The notes under the pieces: model-generated
Seen by the model: the letters and a program-made list of their open reading frames with translations, nothing else
Databases searched by the model: none
What the model was told of the DNA's origin: nothing
Part shown: positions 1 through 11,828 of the stretch, piece after piece
How positions within the stretch are numbered: position 1 is the stretch's first letter
How the letters are laid out: each line of letters opens with the position of its first letter
Translations under genes and position numbers: made by a program
NCBI GenBank assembly: GCA_029582265.1
Contig: CM055822.1
Location: forward strand, 40,880,036 to 40,944,035
Source of the DNA: Zoroaster sp. YZ-2022
Lineage: Eukaryota > Echinodermata > Asteroidea > Forcipulatida > Zoroasteridae
Reading direction: 5' to 3'
Length of the DNA stretch: 64,000 nt

Positions 1-160
1 TCTCACAAATCATAAGGAAATGATACAAAATAATACATTTTCGAGGAAATGAAATAATATTATTTCGAGGGAACGAAATAATATTATTTTGAGGGAAGGA
101 AATATTATTTCGAGGGAACAAAATAATAATTCGAGGGAACGAAATAAAATTAGTATTTTT
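1..160. repeat. imperfect AT-rich tandem repeat at left edge
   Basis: Several degenerate copies of a roughly 23-27 base unit containing GAGGGAACGAAATAATA follow one another. Each unit is partly self-complementary (ATTTCG..CGAAAT). The array is cut by the window start, so its full length is unknown. Confidence 0.6.
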
Positions 161-1582
161 TGTTCATATAGGTCCCTTTAGGGGCTCCGTATACAAGACT
201 ATAAACCCAAAACATATCGGCTACATGCAAGCACATGTACGTGTGTTTTATATTGAATCGTTTCGTTCCTGGGCAATGGGTACGAGGTGTACAGTAACTG
301 CTCGAGAGCCCCGTGGACGAGGTTGCGAAAGCAAGAACACTGTGCGGCCGCCATTTGACTTCCACTTCAATTCCACTTGACTTCCACGGATTTTACCGAG
401 TGCTGTGTACAATGGTCTGTAATGATTACAATAATGACATTATGGTGGTCAGGGGAAATTGGAATTTTGTTTTGTAATAATACATACAAAACGGAATTAT
501 CATAAATAAATTTAAGGGTAAACTATGGTTTTGTTTGTATGTTTTAGGCAGCACGATACTCATCTGAAAGTCACGTTTGTATGTATGCCTGTAAGTTATT
601 TACCTCAATGCATAATAGTCTGGTCCGGCCTCTCATTAACACAGCACGGAATGGCCGATAGAGTTGGATTGTTTCATGAAGACTCTTCCATGTCGGTCGA
701 GCGTTCATGGCGCTTTATGATAGTTCAGCATTGATAGGGATTGTCACGGGCATAGGGACGAATCTGGATTGGTCTGTAACGAAATAAATGACTTGAAGCA
801 AGTCTGATTAAGATTTACTGTATGACACGGTAGGTTATGGGCGGGTCTCGAACTGCAGAGGGAGCCGTCTAAAACAATCGAAATCTCAGATTTTCAAATA
901 ACATTTTGCCCGTGAGTAATCGTCAACGTTGGCTGCGCTACATACAGCAAAATCAACTTTTCCTTTCCGTATTTCTCCATGTGAGTCACTGGATCAGTGC
1001 CTAAACAATTTTTTTAAAGAGGGCAAATAATAATAAGCGACTTTTTAAACCTACGGAACAAAAAATTTAACTAAACAAGTAACCTCTTTTGTCTCAAATT
1101 CAGAAAAGCCCAAGGCCCAGCGCACTGAACAATGTGACCCCACCCTAATGTCGCCCTTGTATAGAAGTCACGCTATCAGTGGCTAAACAATAGGGGCTCT
1201 TAGCAGATATGAATAATTTACTTTCCTCCATATGTAGAGAGGTTTTGTTGTAAAGAAAATAAACGACATAGGTTTGATTATCTCAACCCAAGGTAAAATA
1301 TTGTAAATAGTCATTTAGTCTGAACTTCTTTAGCTCGACTTCAGAAAAACCCCAAAGTTCACTATGGGGGAAAGAAATGGCCCCTCTATTTTTCACGTAC
1401 AACAGCACCAATATTTTCGGTGTTATTATTAAACAAATTGCCAATATTTGAATGATTTTGTCGACTGAAAAGATGACTTTGCAAGGACAATATTAGGGGT
1501 AACATTAATTCAAACAGAGCTTCGGAACTTGAACCAATTATAGGCTTTTCCCCTTTTTTCTGTATTCGTAAAAACATTTCAG
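161..1582. other. non-coding, probably intron of gene A
   Basis: This stretch lies upstream of the first exon I can support for gene A and is therefore probably its intron. A 69-codon open frame at 525-734 is preceded by TTTTAG and contains GLFHED, which faintly recalls the SLFDKE segment of the gene B exon at 31869-32022. The match is too weak to call an exon. I recognise no other gene, RNA or transposon here. Confidence 0.4.
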
Positions 1583-1752
1583 CAACCGACGGTTTTTCAT
1601 CAATAAGAATTATGGCGGATGTCATGTGGACGCTGGGTGGCTGGTTGTAGTATCATCAGGATGCTCATGGGAAGAAGCAGATGACAATATACCACCTGCC
1701 ATACTATACAGCACAACCACAGGCGCAGTCAACTGGCAGATTGCTGTAAAGG
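1583..1752 (+). CDS. gene A, penultimate exon: C-terminal domain of a secreted PAN-family protein
   Basis: The exon is bordered by AACATTTCAG and GTAAAG. It starts with the last base of a split codon and ends one base into the next, and is open throughout. The peptide contains RRFFINKNYGGC, then AGWLVVV, GCSWEE and ILYSTTTGAVNWQ. These anchors are shared with the gene B exon at 32264-32435. As I recall, this pattern ends a poorly characterised extracellular domain found with EGF or PAN modules in marine invertebrates and fish; no function is assigned. The two cysteines fit a secreted protein. It joins in frame to the terminal exon at 2923. Upstream exons lie to the left or were not recognised. 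Unlike gene B, this exon has no frameshift. Confidence 0.75.
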
Positions 1753-2922
1753 GTAAAGAAAAACAATTAAACATGTATCTCCCTTGTTTTCTCCTATTTT
1801 ACCGACAATTTTCTGAAAATGTTGGTTTCATTGGATTTGGAACATCGATAATTTCCTGATATAGACAAGAAAAGAAATACTTTGAAATGTAATATTTAAC
1901 AAAACAGTAGTCAGATACTTAGTTTAACAGCAAGTATAAGTCAAAATGAATTTTTGGTGGGACTCACCATCAATTAAATATATTCTGGAACATATTTACT
2001 TTGAAATCGTGCCTCTCATGTTTATTTGTTATTAAGTATTAAGGAATATGTTAAGTAAAAACCAATGTTCCGATGTAAAAGAACATTATCGGAAAATTTG
2101 CCTTCAGTAGCGCAAAACACAGGCGATACACCTGGAATAAGAAGTCTATTTTTGTAGCGTAGGGCCAACAAAACGTCAGCGGCGTGTTTTAGTTCAAATG
2201 AGAAATATGGCCAAGGTCACTGGAAACAATGAACATAAGCCTGCATGATTTCTACAATAGCGAGCAAGACCAGTTGCCACACCCCCACACCCCACAACCC
2301 CATTCAGTGATGAGAAAAACTTCTTTGGAGACATTTGGCAGCGCGATGTCTCAGCCAAATTCAAGGCGCCCAACATTGAACGGGTGCAGAGGGGGCTTTC
2401 TTGGTAATGTATGGGATTGATAATTAAAAGAATAACCAAATAGTTGAATGTTAAAGATGTACTTGGTTTAATAAAAACGGCCAAAATAATTTGATGACGG
2501 GACCCATCGATATTTCCACCGCTCGAGGGCTATGATGTGCATGAAGTGGGTCAGATAACCTGTGTCATAACAGAGTGTTGTATCTCTTTGGAATTTCTTG
2601 CCTGGTGCATGTTTCCCTTCATCCTACGATCTATCTTATTTCAAGAGGAATCTCAATTCCCACCTTCAGCTCTTCTGAGCTTTTTACTTTTTTATTGTTC
2701 TTGTATTGTAGCCCCGTATCTTGCGTGTCTTTTAGCCTTATTTAGGGCGAATAAGCATAATTATGTTTTAAAAAGAGTACATCAAAATTGGGTCCCGGCT
2801 CTCATTATGATAATTATGATTCAAATGATGTATCAAATATATAAATGTTGAAGAAATGAAATATGAATGTATAAATTTAGTTTTATTTGTCTATTTCTAT
2901 TTCTATTTCAATTTGTTTGCAG
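1753..2922 (+). other. intron of gene A
   Basis: The stretch between the two supported exons opens with GTAAAG and ends with TTTGTTTGCAG. It is AT-rich, with a TC-rich tract before the acceptor. A short piece around 2230-2410 resembles 8200-8300 (the phrase AACATTGAACGGG and nearby) and looks like an old dispersed repeat. There are no coding features. Confidence 0.6.
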
Positions 2923-2975
2923 ATGGTACGGTAGGCAGGGCGGATTACTTGACCATCCACGTTGATACTGAGTGA
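2923..2975 (+). CDS. gene A, terminal exon
   Basis: After the acceptor TTTGCAG the exon reads DGTVGRADYLTIHVDTE and stops at TGA (2973-2975). The frame agrees with the one base carried over from the 1583-1752 exon. The gene B terminal exon at 33271-33323 encodes nearly the same peptide, and the last 35 or so bases are identical. This conservation, with matching splice sites and stop, supports a real coding end and not a chance frame. Confidence 0.75.
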
Positions 2976-5900
2976 GGTAGGCCTAATGACCATAAACACA
3001 GGATATTTCTGGTCTCAGAGAATCTGTGTTCAACTAAATAATTACACAGATAAGAGAACTAAGCCTTTCTCATTAAAAAAAAATCTCTGATAAGTTTGAT
3101 TCATTATTCACAATGTGAGACATATAAATCATTTTAACATCATTAATTTGTATAGATAGATGAAATTCTTGAGTTATTAATTTGATAGAATAATCATAGA
3201 AACAAAGTGGCGTATCCAGAAGATGGTATATAATGCCCCCGTCTACTACAAAAGAGAGACAAAAGTGAAATTGACAATAGGAAAATTATCAGCACTATAT
3301 TCCTGAATGTAGCTGAGCTACGTCACAAACTTCCAATCACATTAAGATATCGAAATTTGTGTAAGGTGCCCCCTAGAAAATTCTGGATCCGTTCCAGAAA
3401 TTGTAAAATAATCCCAAATTCTATGTTGTGAGGAGTTGTGCATGTTAAAATTAACAAAAAAATCAACTCATCTTTCAAGTTTAATGGTCCACACCACAGC
3501 ATCGGTATTTCCTAAATCTTAAAACTTGTGATAAGCTTAAAAGGAAGATACAGGATTGTTAATGTTAGCAAAACTGCTTCTATGAGAATGCTTTACTCTC
3601 TTTGAATCAAAATACACATTAACCTGTAAATGTTTCAGCTTAGTATTTTAAAAGTAAACTTAATACTCTCCTTTTCCAGAAAGCTTGTGTATCTTATATT
3701 TATTGCTATTTTAATGATTACTTAATGTTTGTGTCTACAACCAGATTTTATTAATGATTTTAATGATGTAATTTGACTTTTATTCTACATGTTAGTACTG
3801 TTAGGCGCATTGATTATGTTGTAAATAAAAAATGAGTGGTTTTCCCGGCCAATTTAAACACATTATTTGGTCATTTTCTTTAAAGAACTTTAATTTCTTT
3901 AAATTCACGTAATTTTTACTCATCTGATCATATTTTTTTGTCATTGATGCGTTCAAATTAATTTCCAAGCAATCACCATTTCGTTCCTGTCATTCATAAC
4001 TGCGTTTAGTTACTTCTATTTTGTTTTTCGGCATTCATGACTTTAGTTATTCTCATCCTGAAATTTGATGTTTCGCATCTTTTCTTGATTGATGCAGTCA
4101 AGTTAACAATCATCGATGTGCAGAGGTAATGTATTTTCACTTTCGTTTAGGCCTATGGGCAATCAATTCAGTGCGTTCGCTCATTGTCGGCTATATACAG
4201 CCGTTAATTAATTCGAGGTTCTGGTGGGGAAATCAATTAGTCTTCTATTCTCATGAATAATAATGGCTAATTATTGAGGTAAATACACAAAATGAGTTAC
4301 TTTTATGTTCAAAGGCCTCGTGGATGATTTATATAGTTTATATTTCATTATTCAGCACAACGTACACTGCTTAATTTATCAATTACGGATGTATACATGC
4401 ATAGTCCCTTTATTTCGCTATATACTGTCAATTTAATTTGTAAAGGGAAGATGTACTGCAAAAACGGTGGTGTTACTACATCCATTGGTGTTCATATTAA
4501 GCATTGTCCAATATGAACACTATGAAAGACTTAAGACTTAACACCACTGGTGTTATTTTAACACCACGGTTTTGCAGGATACATCATTTATAATGTTTCA
4601 GATTCTTACGTCATGTTGTTAACGAGAACAAAAGTGAAAATTCATTTAATTCTAAAGTGGAATTTAGGAGAGAATATACTCTTTCCTAACTTTGAACTGG
4701 AAATTGTTTAACTTCTCTTATAAAAAGTACCTCAGACAAAATTATTTCTTGTGAAGATTGATATCATCATCAGCTTGACACCAAGTAAGTTTCTAATTAC
4801 AATTCAATACTAATACTTTTAACTGGTACTCTTCCATTTTCCTGATAGAAAGAAAGTAATCACCGACCAAATCATTCTCAAACTTGTTTTTCAAGCTTAT
4901 TTACAATTAAACCAATGTTTATATAGTTTGATTTTGTTTTATTGACGAATAAAGCATTTTTGTATTAATGTGTTTGTCCTTCAAAAAATACATAATAATC
5001 TGTAGACAAATGAAAGGGTATAATAGATTGATTTGTAAAGAGGCATTCAAAGGAAGTAGCCCAATTTGAACACAATGGTGTAGTTTGGAACACCACGGTT
5101 TTTGTAGTGTTTTTGTAGTGTACATTGGCCATCACCAGATTATCAAATTGACAAATTATTACCTAAACGCTTACTTGATGTTAAGTAGGTACAAGGATCA
5201 ATCATCCTAATAAGTTATTCCGTTAAAAGTTTTGTTTTCATCTTTAATAGAGATCACAGAAATCGTTCTGTCGAATTTACAAAAAGTTGCCTTTTGTCAT
5301 CATTTTGTAAAACACCAAAAAATGTGACAGTTTTTCGTCGTTTTCTCCAAAACGTTAGCACCTATTGAGATGAAACTTTTACAGGTATAATTGTTATGAC
5401 ATACATGTATTCCTCTAACACTAGAGGGTTGAAATGAAATGTACTAAGCAGTGGTTACATGTATTAATGGTATACTGAATACTCATAGGGTGATTGCTAG
5501 GTTTACCTATACAGTTTTTGGAAGTGCGTTATTTCTGAATTGTTTCATAGCTTTTAGGAATGTGTTGGTAATGTTTAGCTTAAAAATAGAACAAATAAAT
5601 CAATAAGTAAACAAAATAATAATCACATTATCGATTATCGGTTAAGAGGAAAATTTCACAGAGCTGCTACGCAGGCAAACTTCTTTTTTTTTGCAGGTCG
5701 TGTTTGTTGCCAACCAAATGTACATGCAAAATGTGTATACTTTGGTTTTGTCTGTTTCATATTGGTTTTGAGGTTTAGCGAAATCTTGTGTTTGATTCCA
5801 ATTGCTTGCAAAATATAATTCACACTAAGCTATAATGATTTCTTGTGTAAAAACAAAAAAACAATAAGGTGCAATGCAGGAGGCGTGGCTTAGCCTATGT

Positions 5901-6190
5901 TGAAATTACGTCACACTTACCACCCAGTTATTGTTTGTTTACATTACTTGTATGCAGCTAGTTTTTCGAATACATTTCAATCTAAATATTTATTAGGATT
6001 TGAAGCTTTGCATGGTGGAAGTAAAGTAGGAGTAAGGCTTGGGGTAGCACCATGTAAACAATCTCTTAGGAGTTCCTACCTCTAGAGTCAGACATTCCCC
6101 TGAAGACAATCAGAGCAGTATACTGTTTGAAACGTCGATTTTCTCACCACCGGTTCTTCAGAACCAACACTTAGTTTAACTCCTAAATAC
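2976..6190. other. intergenic block duplicated near 33.3-37.5 kb
   Basis: No gene is recognised. Many stretches recur in the same order downstream of gene B. Examples are 3482-3700 with 33757-34400, 4302-4370 with 36149-36210, 4640-4790 with 36555-36710 and 5890-6130 with 37150-37500. It contains a small MITE (4456-4577) and a related half copy near 5085-5120. The block reads as 3' flanking sequence carried along when the gene was duplicated. Confidence 0.6.
4456..4577. mobile_element. short MITE with TGCAAAAAC termini
   Basis: Terminal inverted repeats (CTGCAAAAACGGTGGTGTT at the left and its near complement AACACCACGGTTTTGCAG at the right) enclose about 80 bases with a second internal inverted repeat (TTGGTGTTCATATT..AATATGAACAC). 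There is no coding capacity. A second copy lies at 36290-36406 in the duplicated block, and related ends occur near 5085-5120, 6930-7090 and 50725-50780. Confidence 0.6.
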
Positions 6191-7529
6191 CTTTTCACAC
6201 GATCAACTCTCTATCCATGCCGGTCAAAATCTACACTGATCCAATCCGTGTTGACTCCGTGTTAATTTCAACACGGGTCAACAACGCAATGCTTTCACAC
6301 TTGCTACACTTGAACCCATTTGTGCTACACGTGTAACTGGTTGGAATTTTGTACACGGGTCGAGAGCTCTCAACACACCAACCGAGCAGGGTTGGTTTGG
6401 ACACGGATCGAGCGCACTAAACAGGTCAACGCCGTGTTGAAATGTTGTAGTGTGAAAAGGTCCGTCCAGAATACACGTGTGTTCCGGACCATAATGTCCG
6501 CAAGTACCATTATGTCCGCGAACCGATTTGGGCCCATTACGTCCGACCCATTACGTCCGCGGGCCCATTACGTCCGACCCATTACGTCCGCAGAACCATT
6601 ACGTCCGACCCATTACGTCCGTGGAACCATTACGTCCGACCCATTACGTCCGCATGTCCATTATGTCCGACCCATTACGTCCGTGGGCCCATTATGTCCG
6701 ACCCATTACGTCCGCGGAACCATTACGTCCGACTCATTACGTCCGCGGGTCCATTATATCCGACCCATTACGTCCGCGGACCCATTATGTCTGACCCATT
6801 ACGTCCGCGGACCATTATGTCCGACCCATTACGTCCGCGGGCCCATAACTCAAATAATGTTTGAACACGTAACGTTTGGGAAGTTAAAACCAACAATTTC
6901 ATGTCACAGCGCTCTACTTAAAAAATGCAAAATTGGGTTGTTAAAAACCACTGGTGTTAATTTAAGTGTTTTTGCACTGTAAGTACTTACAGTGCAAAAA
7001 CTTGTATGTTAAATAGTACACCAGTGGTGCTCATATGAAGCACGATAATTCAGACACTTTATTAAATTAACACCAGTGGTTTTTAACAACCCAATTTTGC
7101 AGTAGAGCGCTGTGCCATGAAATTGTTCTAAGTAATTGGTTTTAACTTCCCAAACGTTACGTGTTCAAACATAATTTGAGTTATGGGCCCGCGGACGTAA
7201 TGGGTCGGACATAATGGTTCAGCGGACGTAATGGGTCGGACATAATGGTTCCGCGGACGTAATGGGTCGGACATAATGGGCCCGCGGACGTAATGGGTCG
7301 GATGTAATGGTTCAGCGGACGTAATGGGTCGGACGTAATGGTTCTGCGGACGTAATTGGTCGGACGTAATGGTTCCGCGGACGTAATGGGTCGGATGTAA
7401 TGGTTCAGCGGACGTAATGGGTCGGACGTAATGGGTCGGACGTAATGGTTCAGCGGACGTAATGGTTCAGCGGACATTATGGTCCGGAACACACGTGTCT
7501 AACACGGAGATTTTCCGTAGTGTGAAAAG
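6191..7529. mobile_element. MITE with CTTTTCACAC ends, split by a fold-back element
   Basis: The outer ends are CTTTTCACAC (6191-6200) and GTGTGAAAAG (7520-7529). An internal GTGTGAAAAG at 6450-6459 suggests that 6191-6460 alone is a complete MITE of about 270 bases, rich in internal ACACGG/CCGTGT inverted pairs. The long inverted repeat 6473-7499 then sits in or against a second copy. The corresponding site downstream of gene B (about 37560-37690) lacks all of this, so the insertion postdates the segmental duplication or was lost from the other copy. Confidence 0.55.
6473..7499. repeat. giant inverted repeat (fold-back) with tandem repeats in both arms
   Basis: The left arm 6473-6984 and right arm 6985-7499 are near-complementary along their whole length. 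They meet at the perfect palindrome GCACTGTAAGT|ACTTACAGTGC. The outer 350 or so bases of each arm are tandem units of 14-17 bases built on CCCATTACGTCCG (reverse CGGACGTAATGGG). The inner part carries MITE-like sequence (ACCACTGGTGTTAA). Each arm begins or ends with ACACGTGTGTTCCGGACC. The long open frames here (up to 220 codons) are by-products of the repeat. Fold-back elements with repeated arms are known in animals; this family I do not recognise. Confidence 0.8.
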
Positions 7530-8640
7530 ATCTTAAGAGATTCTTTACACAGTGCTACTTCAATCTTACTCCTAAATATTGATTATTTATTTAAGAACTT
7601 TCTAATGTTTTGAACTAAATATTTAAGAGAGTATGTGATACCATCACAAAGAGATCATAATGTTATATTTATACAAAAACTATTAAATTGTTTTAAATTT
7701 GCTGTTAAACAAAATAAATATATCGGCATACAACTTTATCTCAATATCTCAATAAATAATCTCAAGTAAAGCGAATCCCTTTTCTTTATTTTCTCTTTTC
7801 TTCATGCTTCATTAGGTTTCTTTAAGATCATTTTTGGGGGTAATGTTAGTCCTCCCTGACTAATATATATGTATAAAGACAAATTACTACAACGGGATTT
7901 GAACCAGCGACCTACAGGCGCTGTACCAACTAATGAGACGTCAGTTCCTTTTATTGTTTGATGTCATATTGCAAAAGTTGCATCTTCTCCTTCAGGTGAT
8001 CCCCGCTTGACTGCCGCTTCCCAGGTTGCATAGTAACATGAGGCGAAATTCCTTGCTGTATTGGTTCAAAGACTTTTGACTAACGCCACCCCCAACAAAG
8101 ATATTGACAAAATAAGGAGATCGCCAAAATAGGGCTACAACGGTGAACAAAACTGTTGGCACATCGTGACTCAGTAACTAAGCCCTAACTAACTGAGAAG
8201 TCTCACCATGAAAGCCCCCTCTTCCCCCATCCACAATTTGGCTGAGATATCGTGCTGCCAAGTATTTCCAAATAAACTCAGTTTTAATTGAACATTGAAC
8301 GGGAGTAGTGACAACAGGTTTTGCATACCATTGTAGATGGCTGAATTAATAGTTGGTCGCTTATTCAAATCTAGTTCTAGTCAATTTGTTTTTCTTTACT
8401 CAATTGATATAATGTACCTAATCTGTGACCCTCGTGGTATATTTGATAATAACACAAAATTGTTTGAAAATTTCTTTGAAAATTTATTCTCATACCGATA
8501 TGAGGTCGTACCTGTCAGACGTGGTTTCAGATCGCTCCCCTGAAACAAATTGGCAACAAAAATTTGTCTACCAACGCTCGATCGTATTTATCGTATTTAG
8601 TCTTCAGTGATTGCTAAGATCACCAGTACACTGTTATGGC
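7530..8640. other. non-coding, duplicated near 37.7-40.6 kb
   Basis: The right end of the duplicated 3' flank: 7550-7740 matches 37690-37760, 7870-7960 matches 39775-39850, and 8200-8400 matches 40090-40520. It includes a tRNA-like SINE relic at 7880-7945. I see no gene. The open frames around 8337-8610 are short and unlike any protein I know. Confidence 0.5.
7880..7945 (-). mobile_element. tRNA-like SINE relic
   Basis: On the minus strand TTAGTTGGTACAGCGCC resembles a polymerase III A box, and 30 bases on GGTTCAAATCC is a good B box. It lacks a proper acceptor stem, so it is a SINE head and not a tRNA gene. A paralogous copy with GGTTCAAATCCCGC lies at 39775-39830. Confidence 0.5.
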
Positions 8641-8754
8641 AGAATCTACTGAGTTAAACAAGACAAGAACCAGCCGAAAAAAAACAAGGAACCCACGCCT
8701 AATCAGTCGAGCTTGAGTGACTCAATCTAAGATGGCTGCCGTGCATGCACCTGC

Positions 8755-9453
8755 CGCGACTCTATCAGCGAGGTGCACACAAAACTGGACAAGATCCTCG
8801 ATACCCTAGCCACCATGAGATCGAGACTGTCTGAACATGGAGACAAAACTCAGCGCAGCGCAAACTCCAGTCACGATCACGACATCCAGGATCTAATAGA
8901 TGGCCTAAATATGATGGGTGAGAGAGTCCAATCATGTCCCATGATCAACAACCAAACAACCGCACACTACAAGCTGGAACAACAATGAAGAACAAACAAC
9001 GAACAACGACCTCCAAAACAGAAGTAGACACAACAATGTCATCATACATGGGGTTCCAGAGGGATCTGAAGGAACACAAAGCTATGAGGAAATTGAAGTG
9101 GAGCGGGCCCACCGCACCCCTTGTCGGCGAGCAGCCAATACGATCGGCCCCGTCCCATCCATTGCAGGTTGTTACGGTCAGGCGACAGGCAGACCATTTT
9201 GAAGCAAGCTTCCAAATCCCTCAAGAACAACCCATTCAAGGGATCGAATATATATATTTCCGATGATGTGACCAGCTCCGTGCGAAATGGCCGTAAACAA
9301 CTACGGGAAAACCACCTGCCGGGCATCAGACGTGACGAGCGAGTAAGCTTCGCCTACATTCCGTGGACTATCCCGGCCTCTATCGCCTACAAGCTCCACA
9401 ACGGACCATTTAAGTCATTTCGCCTTGGAGATGAGGCACCTAAATTCTACTGA
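8755..9453 (+). pseudogene. LINE ORF1 relic (L1-type RNA-binding protein)
   Basis: Three partial frames follow one another. Residues near SEVHTKLDKILDTLATM look like a coiled coil. Next comes a segment with HGVPEGSEG and VERAHRTPC, then QASKSLKNNPFKGSNIYISDD, RKQLRENH and VSFAYIPWTIPASIAYKL, ending FRLGDEAPKFY and a stop. This order (coiled coil, RRM-like, C-terminal basic domain) is that of L1-like ORF1 proteins that coat the retrotransposon RNA. Frame changes near 8985, 9110 and 9180 and internal stops make it non-functional. No matching ORF2 follows, so it is a fragment. It is GC-richer than its surroundings. Confidence 0.65.
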
Positions 9454-10200
9454 TCAGCCACCACATCCCGATATCTCAAGCTAAGTTTTGTCAACTATAG
9501 TATTTACTAATCAAACTTTCACAAATAATCTTGTATTTAGTATAATTTCATTGGAACTCCCTTTAGGCCTACTGCATTTCTTGGACAAACAGCAGTAAAA
9601 TTACTACCATATTTACTGTGTATTTATACAAGCAAATTGTCCCTATGAAATACTCTTGAAGATACCTGGGGAGTTTAATCGAATTTGTTGTTTCTTATAT
9701 GCCTACACATTATTATATGGAAGCTCATACGATCATGCTTGTATTTACATGTATTCACAGTTACTATTTCCCTGATCGCTACTATACGTAGTACGTTGCT
9801 ATACGTTTATATACGTTGCGGAGGACGATACTTTTCACTACATTTCTTGCTGGGAACGCTATTTTTCGCTGCCATAGAAACGGTCATTGTACCTATTGTG
9901 ATTTAAAAAGCTCAACATACTACAGCTTGTGCTCATTCATCAACCATTATTAGTGACTCATATGATTGACAAGTAAACCTATTATACATTGTAGTAGTAT
10001 ATAAAATCGGGGTTCTCCACCACTACCCAAAACCCTCATTTTTAGAACCAACTGGATCAGTCTCCCCTCCCCTATCGTAGCAGGGGGACCGGTGTCGGTC
10101 CCCTTGCCGGTCCCCCTACCAGTCCCCATCCCCTTCCCTCTCTCTCTCCCCCCAAAATGATATTTTTATTTTAAAAAAAAAGAGAAAACAAAAAAAAATT
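9454..10200. other. no gene recognised
   Basis: AT-rich sequence up to 10010, then a strongly pyrimidine- and GGGGACC-rich stretch (10040-10160) with repeated GGTCCCC motifs, and an A-rich tract at 10175-10200. The composition change near 10010 may mark the left boundary of the virus-like element, but I found no convincing terminal repeat. Confidence 0.35.
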
Positions 10201-10396
10201 ATTTAGTATTATTGTAAATACGACGGTAAACTACAGAGCGCAGAGCCTTTCACAACTCAAATAATATTCAGATGGGTGAACCATCTGGCAAGTATGGTGG
10301 TAGACTGATTAAAGTAGATTACCTAGTAGCGATTAAAAAAATAAACATTTAGATACTTTACCCACTGAAAGTATTATTCCGTGCGAATGGCTTTTA

Positions 10397-10639
10397 GTGG
10401 TTTCGACCGAAAGGTGTCGCCTCCCAAGCGTGTGTGGAGACACATTTTGCCCGCTGCATCGGTGGCGTATTCGGACGGGAAAATCTTTAACAGCTCCGTG
10501 TAGAAAATGTAACAGAGGCACAAAAAGGCCGTCTCAATTGTGTACAAGGTGCGGTGGAGTTAAATTGAATACATATCTAAAACGCGTTGAAGCGACAGCT
10601 AGAAGACATTTTAAACGAGTTGGTAGATTAAAAAGTTGA
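10397..10639 (+). CDS. hypothetical Cys-rich basic protein of the virus-like element
   Basis: An 80-codon open frame. It contains paired cysteines (CGDTFC, then CRKC and CTRC about 16 residues apart), which suggests a zinc ribbon, and an Arg/Lys-rich tail (ARRHFKRVGRLKS). It lies upstream of, and opposite to, the hydrophobic-protein gene at 10813-11322. A competing short frame from the ATG at 10387 overlaps it, so the true frame is uncertain. If real it could bind nucleic acid. Nothing else supports a function. Confidence 0.3.
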   Translation: MVSTERCRLPSVCGDTFCPLHRWRIRTGKSLTAPCRKCNRGTKRPSQLCTRCGGVKLNTYLKRVEATARRHFKRVGRLKS

Positions 10640-10812
10640 ATTGTACGCGGGGGTCTCTCTAAAGGCTCTAACCGCTTATACGATTCGTCGATGTTGTAAA
10701 TTTTTTCTTTCGAAAAGTTTACTTTAAATTCAAACGTTTTTCTGCAAATTGTTTTTTCTTTGTCGACGATGGCTTTGATATCTGGCGGAGCGTCTTTTGG
10801 AGTAAATTTTGT

Positions 10813-11322
10813 TCAAATATTTTCTTTCATCTCTGAGTACTTGGCTCGCTCCTCGTTGATTAAAACAAACTGTTCTTGGTTTATACAGCCGTCTTCAATC
10901 GCTTTTGAAACGTGGCTGCCGATGGTGTTAAGTTTACTCTCGGCGAGAAGTCTTGTCTCGTCGTGTTTCTTTGATTTTTACTGAGCTTGTATTTCGCGTA
11001 TTTCATCGCCATCGCCATACCGCCTAAACCCGATGGCTACTCCTTCGAGGACGAATCCAACCGGCGCTGCTACAACGCCAGCCAGACTCGCAATTCCCAT
11101 CGCTCCGGCCGCGACACCGCCGCATTCGGCCATTGTTTCTACGATAGATAACGTGGAAATGATTTTATTATATTTTTTATATGATCTCTCACGCTCATTT
11201 ATCTCTACGGAAACTTCTTTCTGGATTTCGTAGATTTTTTGTAATCTAAACGCATTCACATCTTGAGTAGCCGAGGTGTCGGCTACAGCTGGTAATGTTG
11301 GATATATCTTTGCATCTGTCAT
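10813..11322 (-). pseudogene. hydrophobic helical protein of the virus-like element, frameshifted
   Basis: From ATG (11320-11322) the frame has a polar N-terminus, a helical segment (QKEVSVEINERERSYKKYN), then a Gly/Ala-rich membrane segment (AAGAMGIASLAGVVAAPVG). The frame ends near 10978. A neighbouring frame then continues with KHDETRLLAESKLNTIGSH and INQEQFVLINEE, reaching a TGA at 10813-10815. The same frame stays open well past that TGA, so it may be a decayed sense codon. The two halves resemble one continuous family of uncharacterised proteins that I recall from cnidarian genomes; that is memory, not a search. Start and membrane segment are clear; function is unknown. Confidence 0.5.
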
Positions 11323-11468
11323 TATTCTATTACTAATAAAGATTTTTTTTTTTTAATCAAGAGAAATCTCGCAGCATTTATATCGAAACAGATCCCCGTG
11401 TCTATAGCGCCAGAAAAGGTCGCCTGTAAAAAGATTTCTTGATTTTCGGTCTTGAAGCAAATTCCACA

Positions 11469-11828
11469 TTATAAATGCTGTGGTATGGCGGTAAAAGAAA
11501 ATTCTGCATTAAAATCATCGGTAGTGGAGAATATAAGATCGGTTGAAAAGTCGCGCTTTGACGTGATTGAATAAGTATCATTTTTACCATTGATTATTTT
11601 CGCAAAAATTGAACAGTATTCCGGTTCTCTGTCGAGAAAAAAACAAGGTTGATTGTCGATCCTTTTCCACTCGAGGTTTATGGAAAGACCACCCATTAAA
11701 TTTATTAACGGTATTGTTTGGCAAATTTCCCTCATTGCAATACGTCCATTATAATAAAAAGTGGACGTATTGTCATTATTGGATGAAACGGGTTTGCTCG
11801 TAAAGCTCAGACTGTAAATACTCGCCAT
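11469..11828 (-). CDS. hypothetical 119-residue protein of the virus-like element
   Basis: An intact open frame with an ATG just 3' of a short AT-rich gap. The product is beta-strand-like and polar (MASIYSLSFTSKP, then INLEWKRIDNQPCFFLD), with no membrane segment or cysteine motif, compatible with a structural or capsid-decoration protein. It lies between two minus-strand genes and is probably co-oriented with both. Downstream frames near 11402-11590 may be a frameshifted continuation. I do not recognise the family. Confidence 0.35.
   Translation of the reverse strand: MASIYSLSFTSKPVSSNNDNTSTFYYNGRIAMREICQTIPLINLMGGLSINLEWKRIDNQPCFFLDREPEYCSIFAKIINGKNDTYSITSKRDFSTDLIFSTTDDFNAEFSFTAIPQHL

Noticed and set aside
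525..734. Possible gene A exon (contains GLFHED)
   Set aside because: The similarity to SLFDKE of gene B is only a few residues, the frame stops without a donor, and the remaining peptide is unlike the family.
6320..6982. 220-codon open frame with PLRPTHYVRGPITSD-type repeats
   Set aside because: It is produced by tandem repeats in the arms of the fold-back. Several overlapping frames on both strands are equally open, and no start or domain is recognisable.
8337..8610. Overlapping 68- and 61-codon frames
   Set aside because: Short, AT-rich, without similarity to any family I know. The paralogous block at 40.5 kb is disrupted by stops.
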